From Candidatus Sivonenia alaskensis PMM_0068 (lineage in GTDB: Bacteria > Cyanobacteriota > Cyanobacteriia > Gloeobacterales > PMM-0068): a stretch of DNA of 23,158 bases. Below the pieces are notes generated by a model. The model had not been told where the DNA came from. It saw nothing but the letters and a program-made list of their open reading frames with translations, and did no database searches. The stretch covers positions 1-23,158 of the forward strand of contig CASBPW010000292.1 in the NCBI GenBank assembly GCA_949127685.1, read 5' to 3'. Below, in pieces: positions 1 through 6,998 of this stretch. Position numbers and translations under genes: made by a program. Positions within the stretch are counted from its first letter, which is position 1. Every line of letters starts with the position of its first letter.

Positions 1-318
1 CAATGGGTGGCAAAAGATCCGCAGAGCTTTTCCCAGGGCGCTTCTTTAATCGTTGCGGAAACAAATTATGACCCGCCGATCACCACAACAATAATTGCGG
101 AAATCAAGCATCAGGCCAAGGGTTGCCTGAATGAGTTGAACATTCAATCTGCCTTTTCAATCCTGACGTTGGATGGAACCCATTCAGCTTGCACATTTTC
201 TGCCTCCAGTGCTGAACAAGTGCGATCGCTCTACCGCAAAGTGGGACTAGCTTTTAAGCGTGTTTGGAAAGCAACCTTGATTCAACCCAACCCGCCTATT
301 AATGGCTATATCACTTGA
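1..318 (+). CDS. DUF4242 family protein, 5' end outside window
   Basis: The frame is open to the left edge of the window; a GTG at 7 is possible but not convincing as the true start, so I treat the gene as 5'-partial. The visible ~100 residues match the DUF4242 (SCO4226-like, ferredoxin-like fold) pattern: a first strand ending in ETNYDPPIT, a central strand with LDGTHSACTFSA, then the helix SAEQVRSLYRKVGLAF and the closing strand RVWKATLIQP. Some members bind nickel; the role in cyanobacteria is unknown to me. A GCGATCGC octamer lies inside it at 222-229. The next gene starts 157 bases downstream on the same strand. Confidence 0.7.
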   Translation, partial: QWVAKDPQSFSQGASLIVAETNYDPPITTTIIAEIKHQAKGCLNELNIQSAFSILTLDGTHSACTFSASSAEQVRSLYRKVGLAFKRVWKATLIQPNPPINGYIT

Positions 319-475
319 GATCTGGTGTTGGACAATGCTCGGACGATTCCTGGACGGTTTCAGGACAGGGGTTTGCCTAATCTGGGAACAGAACAGCCAA
401 GGGACAACAGCTGTATAGCCAGTCTCCGGTTTTACTCACTTACTTGAAACCCACTATCACTCTAGGAGAACCATC

Positions 476-1408
476 ATGAATGCTACAATGATCAACGCCA
501 ACCAAGCCTACGCACAATCGCTCCAGCGTGCTAGCCAAGTCAACTGGAAAATTGAAGACATCATCGGTGGCAACAAGCGCCTCGACTTCAGCAAGCGCTT
601 TATGCCAGAAGCTCTGGCACGCGTGAACGAAATCTCTTGTTTGAACGAAGCCGAAAAACTGATTTTGAACCAGATTCGCGGCAATAGCTATCTGCACCTA
701 TTTGGTGCGGTGGAAGAGTTCATCGTTCCCTATGTGATCAACCACGTCAAGACAACAGGATTGAGCGAGATCACCGCCACTCAAGCGTTACTTCACTTTG
801 CGGAAGAGGAGAGCAAGCACATTCGCCTGTTTCGCTGCTTTGCCGAAGAGTATGAACTAGGTTTTGGTAGTCGCTGCGATGGCATTGGTCCCGTGCCAGA
901 TATTGCCGACGCTGTGCTTCAGCACCATCCCTTGGGTGTGGTGTTGGTTATCCTCTACATTGAGTGGATGACCCAAAATCACTACCTGGCTAGTGTGCGG
1001 GATAACTTCAGCGAAAGTCTGGATCCGCAGTTTTGCAGCCTGCTGCGGAATCACTGGTTGGAAGAAGCTCAGCATGCGACTCTAGACGCCTTGATGGTCG
1101 AGCAGTTGGTGCGGGAGTTGGAGCCAACCGAAGTAGAAGCTGGGGTGGAGGATTTTTTCAAACTGATTGAGTTTTTGAATGGGGGCTTTATGATTCAGGT
1201 GCAACTCGATCTAGAAAGCCTTTCCAGAGCCACGGGACGCACGTTCACTGAAGCTGAAAAGCAAGAAATTCAGTCGATTCAAGAACGCGCCTATCAATGG
1301 ACATTCATTGGTTCTGGCATCAGCCACGGTAAGTTTGTGCAAACCTTTAACCAGTTTGGCGCGATCGCCCAAGCCCGGTTGACCCAGGTTGCGGAAAAGT
1401 ACAGCTAG
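476..1408 (+). CDS. AurF-like ferritin-fold diiron oxygenase
   Basis: 310 residues, all helical in appearance, close to the length of the p-aminobenzoate N-oxygenase AurF family. The carboxylate/histidine ligand pattern of a four-helix diiron protein is visible: E80/E81 in AVEEF, E110-E112 and H115 in EEESKH, E163 in YIEW, H193, then E196/E197 and H200 in EEAQH. Members oxidise amines or other small substrates using O2 and an Fe2 centre; the substrate here cannot be read from sequence. The ATG start has a good AGGAGA at 464-469. Another Met (residue 5) is possible. It stands as a single gene between the DUF4242 gene and the DMT exporter, with one HIP1 octamer at 1361-1368. Confidence 0.75.
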   Translation: MNATMINANQAYAQSLQRASQVNWKIEDIIGGNKRLDFSKRFMPEALARVNEISCLNEAEKLILNQIRGNSYLHLFGAVEEFIVPYVINHVKTTGLSEITATQALLHFAEEESKHIRLFRCFAEEYELGFGSRCDGIGPVPDIADAVLQHHPLGVVLVILYIEWMTQNHYLASVRDNFSESLDPQFCSLLRNHWLEEAQHATLDALMVEQLVRELEPTEVEAGVEDFFKLIEFLNGGFMIQVQLDLESLSRATGRTFTEAEKQEIQSIQERAYQWTFIGSGISHGKFVQTFNQFGAIAQARLTQVAEKYS

Positions 1409-1511
1409 TAGCGCAACTAAGATCGCCAGGGCAGGCAAGTTGTTATCAATTAACCTGCTCTGACATTGAATTTTAAGCATCGGCAAGCCTGATTACATTG
1501 GAGATTCCTCC

Positions 1512-2342
1512 ATGCCCCTCGCACGTACTGTTACTCTGACAATCCTCGCTATGCTCGCCTTTGCCGGAAACTCCCTGCTCTGCCGCATGGCACTCAAACA
1601 GACAGACATCGATGCCGCCAGCTTCACATCGATTCGTCTGATCTCCGGTGCCCTGGTTCTGTGGCTGATCGTGCGGCTGCGGGAGAAGATGATCGCCCAG
1701 GCAGGCAGTTGGTTGGCAGCACTGGCACTGGTTACCTATGCAGCTTGCTTTGCCATCGCCTACATCAGCTTATCGGCTGGAGTGGGGGCTTTACTGCTAT
1801 TTGGATCTGTGCAAATCACCATGATTGGGTATGGGGTGTGGACAGGGGAACGGCTGCGGGGGTTGCAGAGTGCAGGGTTGTTCCTGGCTCTAGCTGGATT
1901 GATTGGGTTGCTGCTGCCGGGACTGACTACCCCGTCCCTCCCAAGCTCACTATTGATGCTGGGTGCTGGGGTGGCATGGGGCATCTATTCCTTACTGGGT
2001 AAAGGGGTGGCAAATCCGACCCAGGTTACTGCCGGAAATTTTCTTAGGGCAGTGCCGTTTGCCATCGCCCTCAGTCTGATCACCCATGCTCAAATCACCC
2101 TGGATGTTGCGGGGGTTGGATATGCGATCGCCTCCGGAGCGATCGCCTCCGGGATCGGCTATACCATCTGGTACCATGCCTTACCACACTTGCAGGCGAC
2201 TCAGGCGGCTACGGTGCAACTCAGTGTGCCAATTCTGGCAGCGATCGCTGCTGTGCCCATGCTGCATGAACCGATGACGCTGCGTTTAGGTTTGGCATCG
2301 GTTGCAGTTCTCGGCGGTATTGCCCTAGTCATCAGAGAATAA
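1512..2342 (+). CDS. EamA/DMT-family transporter
   Basis: 276 residues arranged as about ten hydrophobic segments in two EamA-type halves, which fits the drug/metabolite transporter superfamily in the inner membrane. The first segment carries AFAGNSLLCRMALK, typical of the family N terminus, and the second half begins near residue 145 with MLGAGVAWGIYSLLGKG. The substrate is not predictable; relatives export amino acids, metabolites or drugs. The ATG follows a GGAGA at 1500-1504. A 15-bp tandem duplication at 2124-2153 gives the repeated AIASG in a membrane segment. It ends 6 bases before a decayed homocysteine S-methyltransferase fragment. Confidence 0.85.
   Translation: MPLARTVTLTILAMLAFAGNSLLCRMALKQTDIDAASFTSIRLISGALVLWLIVRLREKMIAQAGSWLAALALVTYAACFAIAYISLSAGVGALLLFGSVQITMIGYGVWTGERLRGLQSAGLFLALAGLIGLLLPGLTTPSLPSSLLMLGAGVAWGIYSLLGKGVANPTQVTAGNFLRAVPFAIALSLITHAQITLDVAGVGYAIASGAIASGIGYTIWYHALPHLQATQAATVQLSVPILAAIAAVPMLHEPMTLRLGLASVAVLGGIALVIRE
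2124..2153. repeat. Tandem 15-bp duplication carrying HIP1 octamers
   Basis: Two adjacent copies of GCGATCGCCTCCGG(A/G), each opening with the cyanobacterial octamer GCGATCGC (2124-2131 and 2139-2146). They sit in frame inside the DMT transporter and encode AIASG twice. A third octamer lies at 2241-2248. Confidence 0.85.
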
Positions 2343-2348
2343 AACACG

Positions 2349-2585
2349 ATGAGCACCTCTGAACTGGTTCCCAATCCTGGTGAATCGATCCGAAGCGAGC
2401 AACACGATAGGATTTTTCTCACCCTGCCCAACCGTTTTAGACGAAAGCTGATTGGGGTTAAGCAGGTCGATGCCGTCACTGATAACACACCTGCCTACTA
2501 CATGGTCAAATGTGCCCACCCGACCCATTTTGCAGAAGCACTGACCTCTGGCAAGCCCTTTTTAGAGCGCATTCGGGGCATCTGA
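2349..2585 (+). pseudogene. Remnant of homocysteine S-methyltransferase family gene
   Basis: The 78-residue open frame matches only an internal block of the homocysteine S-methyltransferase (MmuM-like, PF02574) family. The clear part runs from about residue 34: VKQVDAVTDNTPAYYMVKC, then AHPTHFAEAL and FLERIRGI, where intact proteins have AIxQVDAATxxxPAYYMINC, AHPTHF and RIRGLRANAS. Intact enzymes are about 300 residues; the zinc-binding first Cys is seen in the MVKCAHP block, but the TIM-barrel N terminus and the C-terminal GGCCG Cys pair are absent. The frame stops at TGA just where RANAS should follow. No convincing SD precedes the ATG. I read it as a decayed fragment rather than a small functional protein. 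Confidence 0.65.
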
Positions 2586-2693
2586 GCCAAATTGGACCAC
2601 TCATCAATACGGCGCGACGCCGACATCTACGCCAAAGCATTGCCCATGGGTTATTCTTTACTCTTCATTAAACGTCACAAAAGGGAGTGATAA

Positions 2694-3074
2694 ATGACGA
2701 AGTCTACTTCAATCTACTGGAATGCCTTCAGTCCAGAGAATCAGAAACGATGGACATCGATCAAAGAGCTTGAAGGAATGGCAGAAGAACTTACGCTGAG
2801 TATCGATCATTCTACGGGTGAATACACCAAACTGACCCGATTCCTCCCAGGTGCTAACACATCAGCATTTGGAGAGAAATCTCATCCATATCCTGAGGAG
2901 GTATTTATTATCAGTGGTCGCCTATACGATGCGGCGTTTGATCTTTGGTTGGAAGCCGGGCATTACGCTAGCCGCCCTCCTGGAGAGATTCACGGGCCAT
3001 TTAAAACGGAGTCTGGTTGTGTTGTTCTAGAGGTGTCATTTCCTAATCGCATGGGTGACAGTAATGTCACCTAA
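2694..3074 (+). CDS. Cupin-domain protein (ChrR-like)
   Basis: 126 residues forming one cupin barrel. The metal-binding pattern is visible as H64, E68/E69 in SHPYPEEVFIISG and H100 in PPGEIHGPF, followed by the closing strand CVVLEVSF. It resembles the ChrR-type cupin (cupin_7) without the anti-sigma zinc domain, so it is probably a small metal-binding enzyme or sensor; no substrate can be assigned. The ATG is preceded by GGGAG at 2682-2686. It is isolated: a pseudogene lies upstream and a 345-base gene-free stretch downstream. The stop codon lies inside an attC-like sequence. Confidence 0.75.
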   Translation: MTKSTSIYWNAFSPENQKRWTSIKELEGMAEELTLSIDHSTGEYTKLTRFLPGANTSAFGEKSHPYPEEVFIISGRLYDAAFDLWLEAGHYASRPPGEIHGPFKTESGCVVLEVSFPNRMGDSNVT

Positions 3075-3127
3075 CAAGTCCATATGCTGGAGCCGCGTAA
3101 GCGGCCTGGTGATCATTAACGTCAGCC
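3069..3127. repeat. Possible degenerate attC-like site with short hairpin
   Basis: ACCTAAC at 3069-3075 fits the integron R'' consensus RYYYAAC and overlaps the stop of the cupin gene. A perfect 5-bp hairpin, GCCGC-gtaa-GCGGC, is centred at 3092-3105. GTCAGCC at 3121-3127 is a two-mismatch version of the R' core GTTRRRY. The 59-base span is the size of short attC sites. Pairing between the outer cores is poor, so this is a weak candidate. Confidence 0.3.
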
Positions 3128-3419
3128 GGCTTGGCTTTAGGTAGTGGCAGTAGTTTGAAGTTAGTAGCTTAGGACTGAGATTACAGCATTTATTGTAGTT
3201 GGCCTGGAAGTATACTTGAGCGTTAGTGAAATTATCGATTGGCAGCACCCTCAAACCATTGAGCTTCCCAAACAAATTGCATCGCTGGTTTGGTGTGACA
3301 GGTCTTTCTCAGACCCCCGGTGAAAGGTCGATTTATTCCTGCCCACAACAAGGCTTTGCACCCGAACAATAACCCCATAGCGCACCCAAACGTGCATTGA
3401 TTTCTATCAACAAAAATGA
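3075..3419. other. Gene-free stretch between cupin gene and desC
   Basis: Beyond the attC-like hairpin in its first 50 bases I see no convincing gene, and the short open frames here lack family resemblance. A weak 5-bp hairpin TTGAT-ttct-ATCAA at 3398-3411 lies just past the desC stop, without a clear T-tract, so I do not call it a terminator. Confidence 0.5.
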
Positions 3420-4277
3420 TTAGCTCACTTTATTCATGTCTGGTGGCATCACCACTTTTTTGGCTAAACCTAAGGCGCTTAGAGATTGAATTGCCCACCA
3501 AGTCATATCCATTTCCCACCACTGCCAGCCAGCCTTAGCGACATTGGGATAAGCATGGTGATTGTTATGCCAGCCTTCACCGTAGGTGAGAATAGCTGCC
3601 CACCAGAGGTTGCGCGAGTTATCGTCTGTGTCCTGTGAACGGTAGCCCCACATGTGGCTGGCAGAATTGATGAGCCAGGTGCTATGCCAGAGCAACACCG
3701 CCCTTAAGAACATGCCGCAGATCACCCAAGACCAGCCACCGATCAAATACAAAAAGAGGCCGAGGGGAAGCTGGAGAAGTAGAAAATAGCGGTCAAGCCA
3801 TTGATAGAAAGGGTCTCGGGCTAAGTCTGGAGCATATTTTCGGTAGGAAGAGGAGTAAAAGAAAGTGGAGCGGGGATAGAAGATCCAGCCCATGTGACTC
3901 CACCAAAAACCGCGCTTAGCAGAGTAGGGGTCTTTATCTTCATGCTCTGTAAAGGCATGGTGCTGACGGTGTCCACCCACCCAGAAGATAGGACCACCTT
4001 GCAAAGCCAGGGCTCCTAGAACAGCAATGAAATATTCCAACGGTTTTGGAACCTGAAAACTGCGGTGACTTAGCAGCCGATGATAGCCCAAGCAAATCCC
4101 GATTCCCCCAAATAACCAATGAAGAAAAATCGTGACGCCTAGGGCAGACCAAGAGAAGAACCAAGGTGTAAGTAGGGCTACAGCGTGAATGCTGCCAAAG
4201 AAAATGACATTGGTCCAATCCAGCGTTAACGACTGTTCGACCTTAGTGTCGGGGGTTCCAGTAGCGTTAGAGGTCAT
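3420..4277 (-). CDS. desC: Acyl-lipid delta-9 fatty acid desaturase (DesC type)
   Basis: 285 residues with the three histidine boxes of membrane desaturases in order: HRLLSH (66-71), HRQHH (103-107) and HNNHH (237-241), plus the conserved H208 in SASHMWG. Hydrophobic segments lie near 23-60 and 165-195. Enzymes of this class introduce the first double bond into fatty acids in membrane lipids, using O2 and ferredoxin, and set membrane fluidity. The ATG has AAGGA 8 bases upstream on the minus strand. It is divergent from a TetR-type regulator, and two palindromes lie in the shared intergenic region, so local repression or activation is likely. Assignment to DesC rather than another first desaturase rests on overall pattern only. 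Confidence 0.9.
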   Translation of the reverse strand: MTSNATGTPDTKVEQSLTLDWTNVIFFGSIHAVALLTPWFFSWSALGVTIFLHWLFGGIGICLGYHRLLSHRSFQVPKPLEYFIAVLGALALQGGPIFWVGGHRQHHAFTEHEDKDPYSAKRGFWWSHMGWIFYPRSTFFYSSSYRKYAPDLARDPFYQWLDRYFLLLQLPLGLFLYLIGGWSWVICGMFLRAVLLWHSTWLINSASHMWGYRSQDTDDNSRNLWWAAILTYGEGWHNNHHAYPNVAKAGWQWWEMDMTWWAIQSLSALGLAKKVVMPPDMNKVS

Positions 4278-4343
4278 AAAGGTTTCCTTATCTGGGACAA
4301 GCAGTCAGTGGTCTTATCTTTTGGCTATCCGAAGTGACAGCAG

Positions 4344-4362
4344 ATGCAAGTGCCGCTTGCAT
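4344..4362. promoter_or_regulatory. Palindromic operator candidate 1 (desC/TetR)
   Basis: Perfect inverted repeat ATGCAAG-TGCCG-CTTGCAT, 19 bp, located 66 bases upstream of the desC start. Size and symmetry suit a TetR-family dimer. The same sequence recurs 48 bp away as candidate 2. Confidence 0.7.
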
Positions 4363-4391
4363 TTCCTAAAGTTAACAAAAAAATCAAATAG

Positions 4392-4410
4392 ATGCAAGTG
4401 TTACTTACAT
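4392..4410. promoter_or_regulatory. Palindromic operator candidate 2 (desC/TetR)
   Basis: Second copy of the palindrome, ATGCAAG-TGTTA-CTTACAT, with a single arm mismatch. It shares GATGCAAGTG with the first copy and lies 48 bp from it centre to centre. It is nearer the regulator gene, overlapping a weak -35-like TTACTT (4401-4406) that is 16 bases before TATAGG (4423-4428). This would suit autoregulation. Confidence 0.65.
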
Positions 4411-4522
4411 TCTTTTTTTGGGTATAGGGTGGAGAGAGACTGACTCCACCTACAGTTTTAAGTCAAACCGATAGCACCGCTCTGTTCTCAGACTGGTGTA
4501 CGCTACGGGAATTAGGATATCT

Positions 4523-5746
4523 ATGTCGTCACCTCCGCGCACTTTATCGACCCGCCAACGCTTGCTCAATGCGGCACTGGAGCTTTTTATTTCTCAGGGT
4601 GTTACTGAGACAACGACTCGGCAGATTGCTGAACGGGCAGAGGTGAATGAAGTAACTTTGTTTCGTCATTTTGGGAATAAGCATGGACTGCTCTTAGGGG
4701 TTATTGAAGAGTCTGAAGTCTTTGCGCAAGTAGGCCGTTCCCTAGCTCAGCACGTAGCCCAAACCGATAATATTCATCAGACGCTCAAAGAGTACGCTCA
4801 TGATCAATTGCAGGCTGTAGAACAAATACCAGCATTGATTCGTTCGGTAGTCGGTGAATCCGGCCAATATCCCACAGAAAATCGTCAGGCCTTAGGACGA
4901 GGGTTTATTCAGGCCAATCAGTATATTGCCCAGTATTTAGAAGCTGCTGTTCAGCAAGGCAAGCTCGAAGCCTATTTGCCTCCAGCCAAAATTGCCAGTC
5001 TACTCAACAGTACCCTTTTGGGCTATGCGGTGATCAAATTTACGAGTGATTTCTATGAGCTTTGGGATGACCAAAATGACTTCTTGGAAAGTCTAGCTAC
5101 CCTATTTATGCGTGGAGCGATTGCACCCGCTTCTTCTTTAGAAATTACCTCCACAGGAGAAGTGAAAGATTTACCCGCAGCGATGGTGCACACTATGTTG
5201 CAACGAGCCAAGAAAATTAGCTCCAGGGATTATGCTTTGTTCTATCTACTCTTTGGGGCAGGTCTCCAGGCTAAGGAAATAGTTACTTTAGAACGGTCCC
5301 ATCAAATCTGTGACAGCGATCAACATTTACTCCAACTCAATCCCCCACTCAACCAGGGGGCAAGAGCTAAACGGCAAGTTCCTGTCAATCAAAGAATTTT
5401 GGGGAAACGCTATGGTTCCTATGACAACAATCCCTTAACCCAGTGGTTAAAGAGCCGCAAAGATGACCAGCCTGCGATGTTCCTCAATGATGCCAAACAC
5501 CCCCTATCGGAAGAAGATATACTCTTGGCTTGGCAAGCCTGTACGACTGGATTATTAACTCCAGAAGGGCAACTTCCAAAGATTGAACAGGCATACCAGA
5601 CCTGGTGCTTAGAGATGCTGATGCGCGGTATGACGTTGGAAGATTTAAGCATTCTCACCGATCAGGGGGTATCTGAACTCCAACCCTATGCCCAACGCGC
5701 TAGAGCAAAAGTAGCGTTGGAACAAGCGATTAAGTTAGACCGCTAA
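4523..5746 (+). CDS. TetR/AcrR regulator fused to degenerate tyrosine-recombinase-like domain
   Basis: 407 residues, roughly twice the usual TetR length. Residues ~10-57 form the TetR DNA-binding domain (ETTTRQIAERAEVNEVTLFRHFGNK); ~60-200 is a helical ligand/dimer domain. Residues ~229-404 align in order with a XerC/D-type catalytic fold: RDYALFYLLFGAGLQAKE, AKRQVPVN, NPLTQWLKSRK, LSEEDI, LEMLMRGMTLEDLSIL and a final PYAQRA. Of the catalytic set, Arg I is Gln249, the HxxR box and the LGH histidine are missing, and only Lys283 and Tyr389 remain, so it should not recombine DNA. I chose ATG 4523 over GTG 4496 because AGGA lies at 4514-4517. It is divergent from desC, making it the likely desaturase regulator, and stops one base from the convergent ispE stop. 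I recall similar long TetR proteins in other cyanobacteria. Confidence 0.85.
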   Translation: MSSPPRTLSTRQRLLNAALELFISQGVTETTTRQIAERAEVNEVTLFRHFGNKHGLLLGVIEESEVFAQVGRSLAQHVAQTDNIHQTLKEYAHDQLQAVEQIPALIRSVVGESGQYPTENRQALGRGFIQANQYIAQYLEAAVQQGKLEAYLPPAKIASLLNSTLLGYAVIKFTSDFYELWDDQNDFLESLATLFMRGAIAPASSLEITSTGEVKDLPAAMVHTMLQRAKKISSRDYALFYLLFGAGLQAKEIVTLERSHQICDSDQHLLQLNPPLNQGARAKRQVPVNQRILGKRYGSYDNNPLTQWLKSRKDDQPAMFLNDAKHPLSEEDILLAWQACTTGLLTPEGQLPKIEQAYQTWCLEMLMRGMTLEDLSILTDQGVSELQPYAQRARAKVALEQAIKLDR

Positions 5747-5747
5747 C

Positions 5748-6638
5748 TCAGGAACAAACCACTACCCCAGCATCAGAAGTGTGGCAAAGGAACTGTTCCT
5801 GGTCTTCTTGGCTGATTTTGGACAGCACTGAACGGGCTTGGTTCTCATTGGCACAGAGTCCAAAAACAGAAGGTCCAGACCCGGACATCATCACGCCAGA
5901 AGCTCCAGCCTCTGACATGCGCTGCTTAAGATAGGCCACTGCTGGATGTTCTGGTAAGACCACCCGCTCCAAATCGTTGTAGAGGTGCTTGGTTATCCGT
6001 GCGAGGTCATGATGAACCAGTCCAGAGAGGAGAATTGGGAGGTTTGAAGCATGGACAGGTTTGGCTTCGCCATACTGTTCCCGATAGGTTTTGTAGGCCC
6101 AAGCCGTTGATATTCCCAAGTTCTGAGTCTTGGCAAGCACCAAAGGAATTCCCTTGAAACTTAGTAAGGGCGACAAAATCTCTCCTCGTCCGACCGCAAG
6201 AGAGGTCCCCCCATCTACGCAAAAGGGCACATCCGACCCCAGAGCTTGGGCAAGCTTTTCGAGTTCGCGCACAGTCAAGCCCGCATCCCATAAAAGATTC
6301 AGGCCCACCAGAACCGCTGCGGCGTTTGCTGAGCCTCCTGCCAGTCCTGCGGCTACCGGAATTTTTTTTCCAATCTCAATCAACGCTCCATCTTTACGAC
6401 CCAGAGCCTTTTGCATAACTTGAGCAGCTTGGTAGGCGATATTTTCTTCATTGGTCGGAACTTGGGTGTGGTCGCAACGAATCGCTATTTCCCGGTGAGT
6501 TGTGATCTGAACAGTATCGGCCAAGTCGATACTTTGAAGGACCATGACTACTTCATGAAATCGATCAGGACGCAAACCAACAATCTCTAAAAAAAGGTTG
6601 ATCTTGGCAAAACACTGTAGGGTAATTGCTTTACTCAT
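5748..6638 (-). CDS. ispE: 4-diphosphocytidyl-2-C-methyl-D-erythritol kinase
   Basis: 296 residues of the GHMP kinase superfamily. It phosphorylates CDP-methylerythritol in the MEP pathway, feeding isoprenoids for carotenoids, the chlorophyll phytyl chain and quinones. Visible are the N-terminal AKINLFLEIVG with K12, the ATP-binding glycine loop PVAAGLAGGSANAA (94-107), the catalytic D136 in GSDVPF, and the C-terminal SGSGPSVFGL. Length is usual for IspE. Its start overlaps the end of the upstream PatD-like gene by 8 bases, indicating translational coupling; no strong SD is seen. The final gene of a three-gene minus-strand operon, it ends one base from the convergent TetR-family gene, leaving no room for a separate terminator. 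Confidence 0.95.
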   Translation of the reverse strand: MSKAITLQCFAKINLFLEIVGLRPDRFHEVVMVLQSIDLADTVQITTHREIAIRCDHTQVPTNEENIAYQAAQVMQKALGRKDGALIEIGKKIPVAAGLAGGSANAAAVLVGLNLLWDAGLTVRELEKLAQALGSDVPFCVDGGTSLAVGRGEILSPLLSFKGIPLVLAKTQNLGISTAWAYKTYREQYGEAKPVHASNLPILLSGLVHHDLARITKHLYNDLERVVLPEHPAVAYLKQRMSEAGASGVMMSGSGPSVFGLCANENQARSVLSKISQEDQEQFLCHTSDAGVVVCS

Positions 6639-6993
6639 ACCGATTCACAGAAGTTTTCTCCGATAAGGATTCGCAGGCTTCACAAAAGCTCTTCATTTTC
6701 TTGAGATGCTCCTGCATGGTAACAAAATGCTGACTGCGCGCTTCCTGAGAGCGAGCCACTTTTAGAAATTGCTGTTGTAGTTTGAGTAATTGCCATAATC
6801 GGGAAATTTCAACTTGATAGCTCAAAAGTTTTCCTTCAAATTCAGTAGCCATCACAGAGTCTATATGAGACCGCAGATTTTTGAAGGCGATGAAAATAGG
6901 GTCTAGAGAAGAGTGTTCTTCTTTCTGTGTTACCAGGATTAGATTTTCAATCAATACAATTTCCTGGATTGGGTCTTGGAATAGAACGTTCAT
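6631..6993 (-). CDS. Small helical protein, PatD-like
   Basis: 120 residues, predicted mostly helical, without signal peptide or membrane segment. The second half (SYQVEISRLWQLLKLQQQFL then KVARSQEARSQHFVTMQEHL and MKSFCEAC) resembles the cyanobacterial PatD family pattern of a paired-helix Q-x-E-I...LL...FL.xAR...R...Q...L...YC. PatD was described in Anabaena as tuning heterocyst frequency, but homologues occur in non-heterocystous cyanobacteria, where the role is unclear. The assignment comes from remembered family pattern and is moderate. It starts 5 bases after the MFS stop, with its AGGT SD overlapping that stop region, and overlaps ispE by 8 bases, so it sits firmly inside the operon. 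Confidence 0.6.
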   Translation of the reverse strand: MNVLFQDPIQEIVLIENLILVTQKEEHSSLDPIFIAFKNLRSHIDSVMATEFEGKLLSYQVEISRLWQLLKLQQQFLKVARSQEARSQHFVTMQEHLKKMKSFCEACESLSEKTSVNRYE

Positions 6994-6998
6994 ACTAC

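Noticed and set aside
3398..3411. TTGAT-ttct-ATCAA hairpin as a desC terminator
   Set aside because: Only five A/T-rich pairs and no T-tract in the desC direction.
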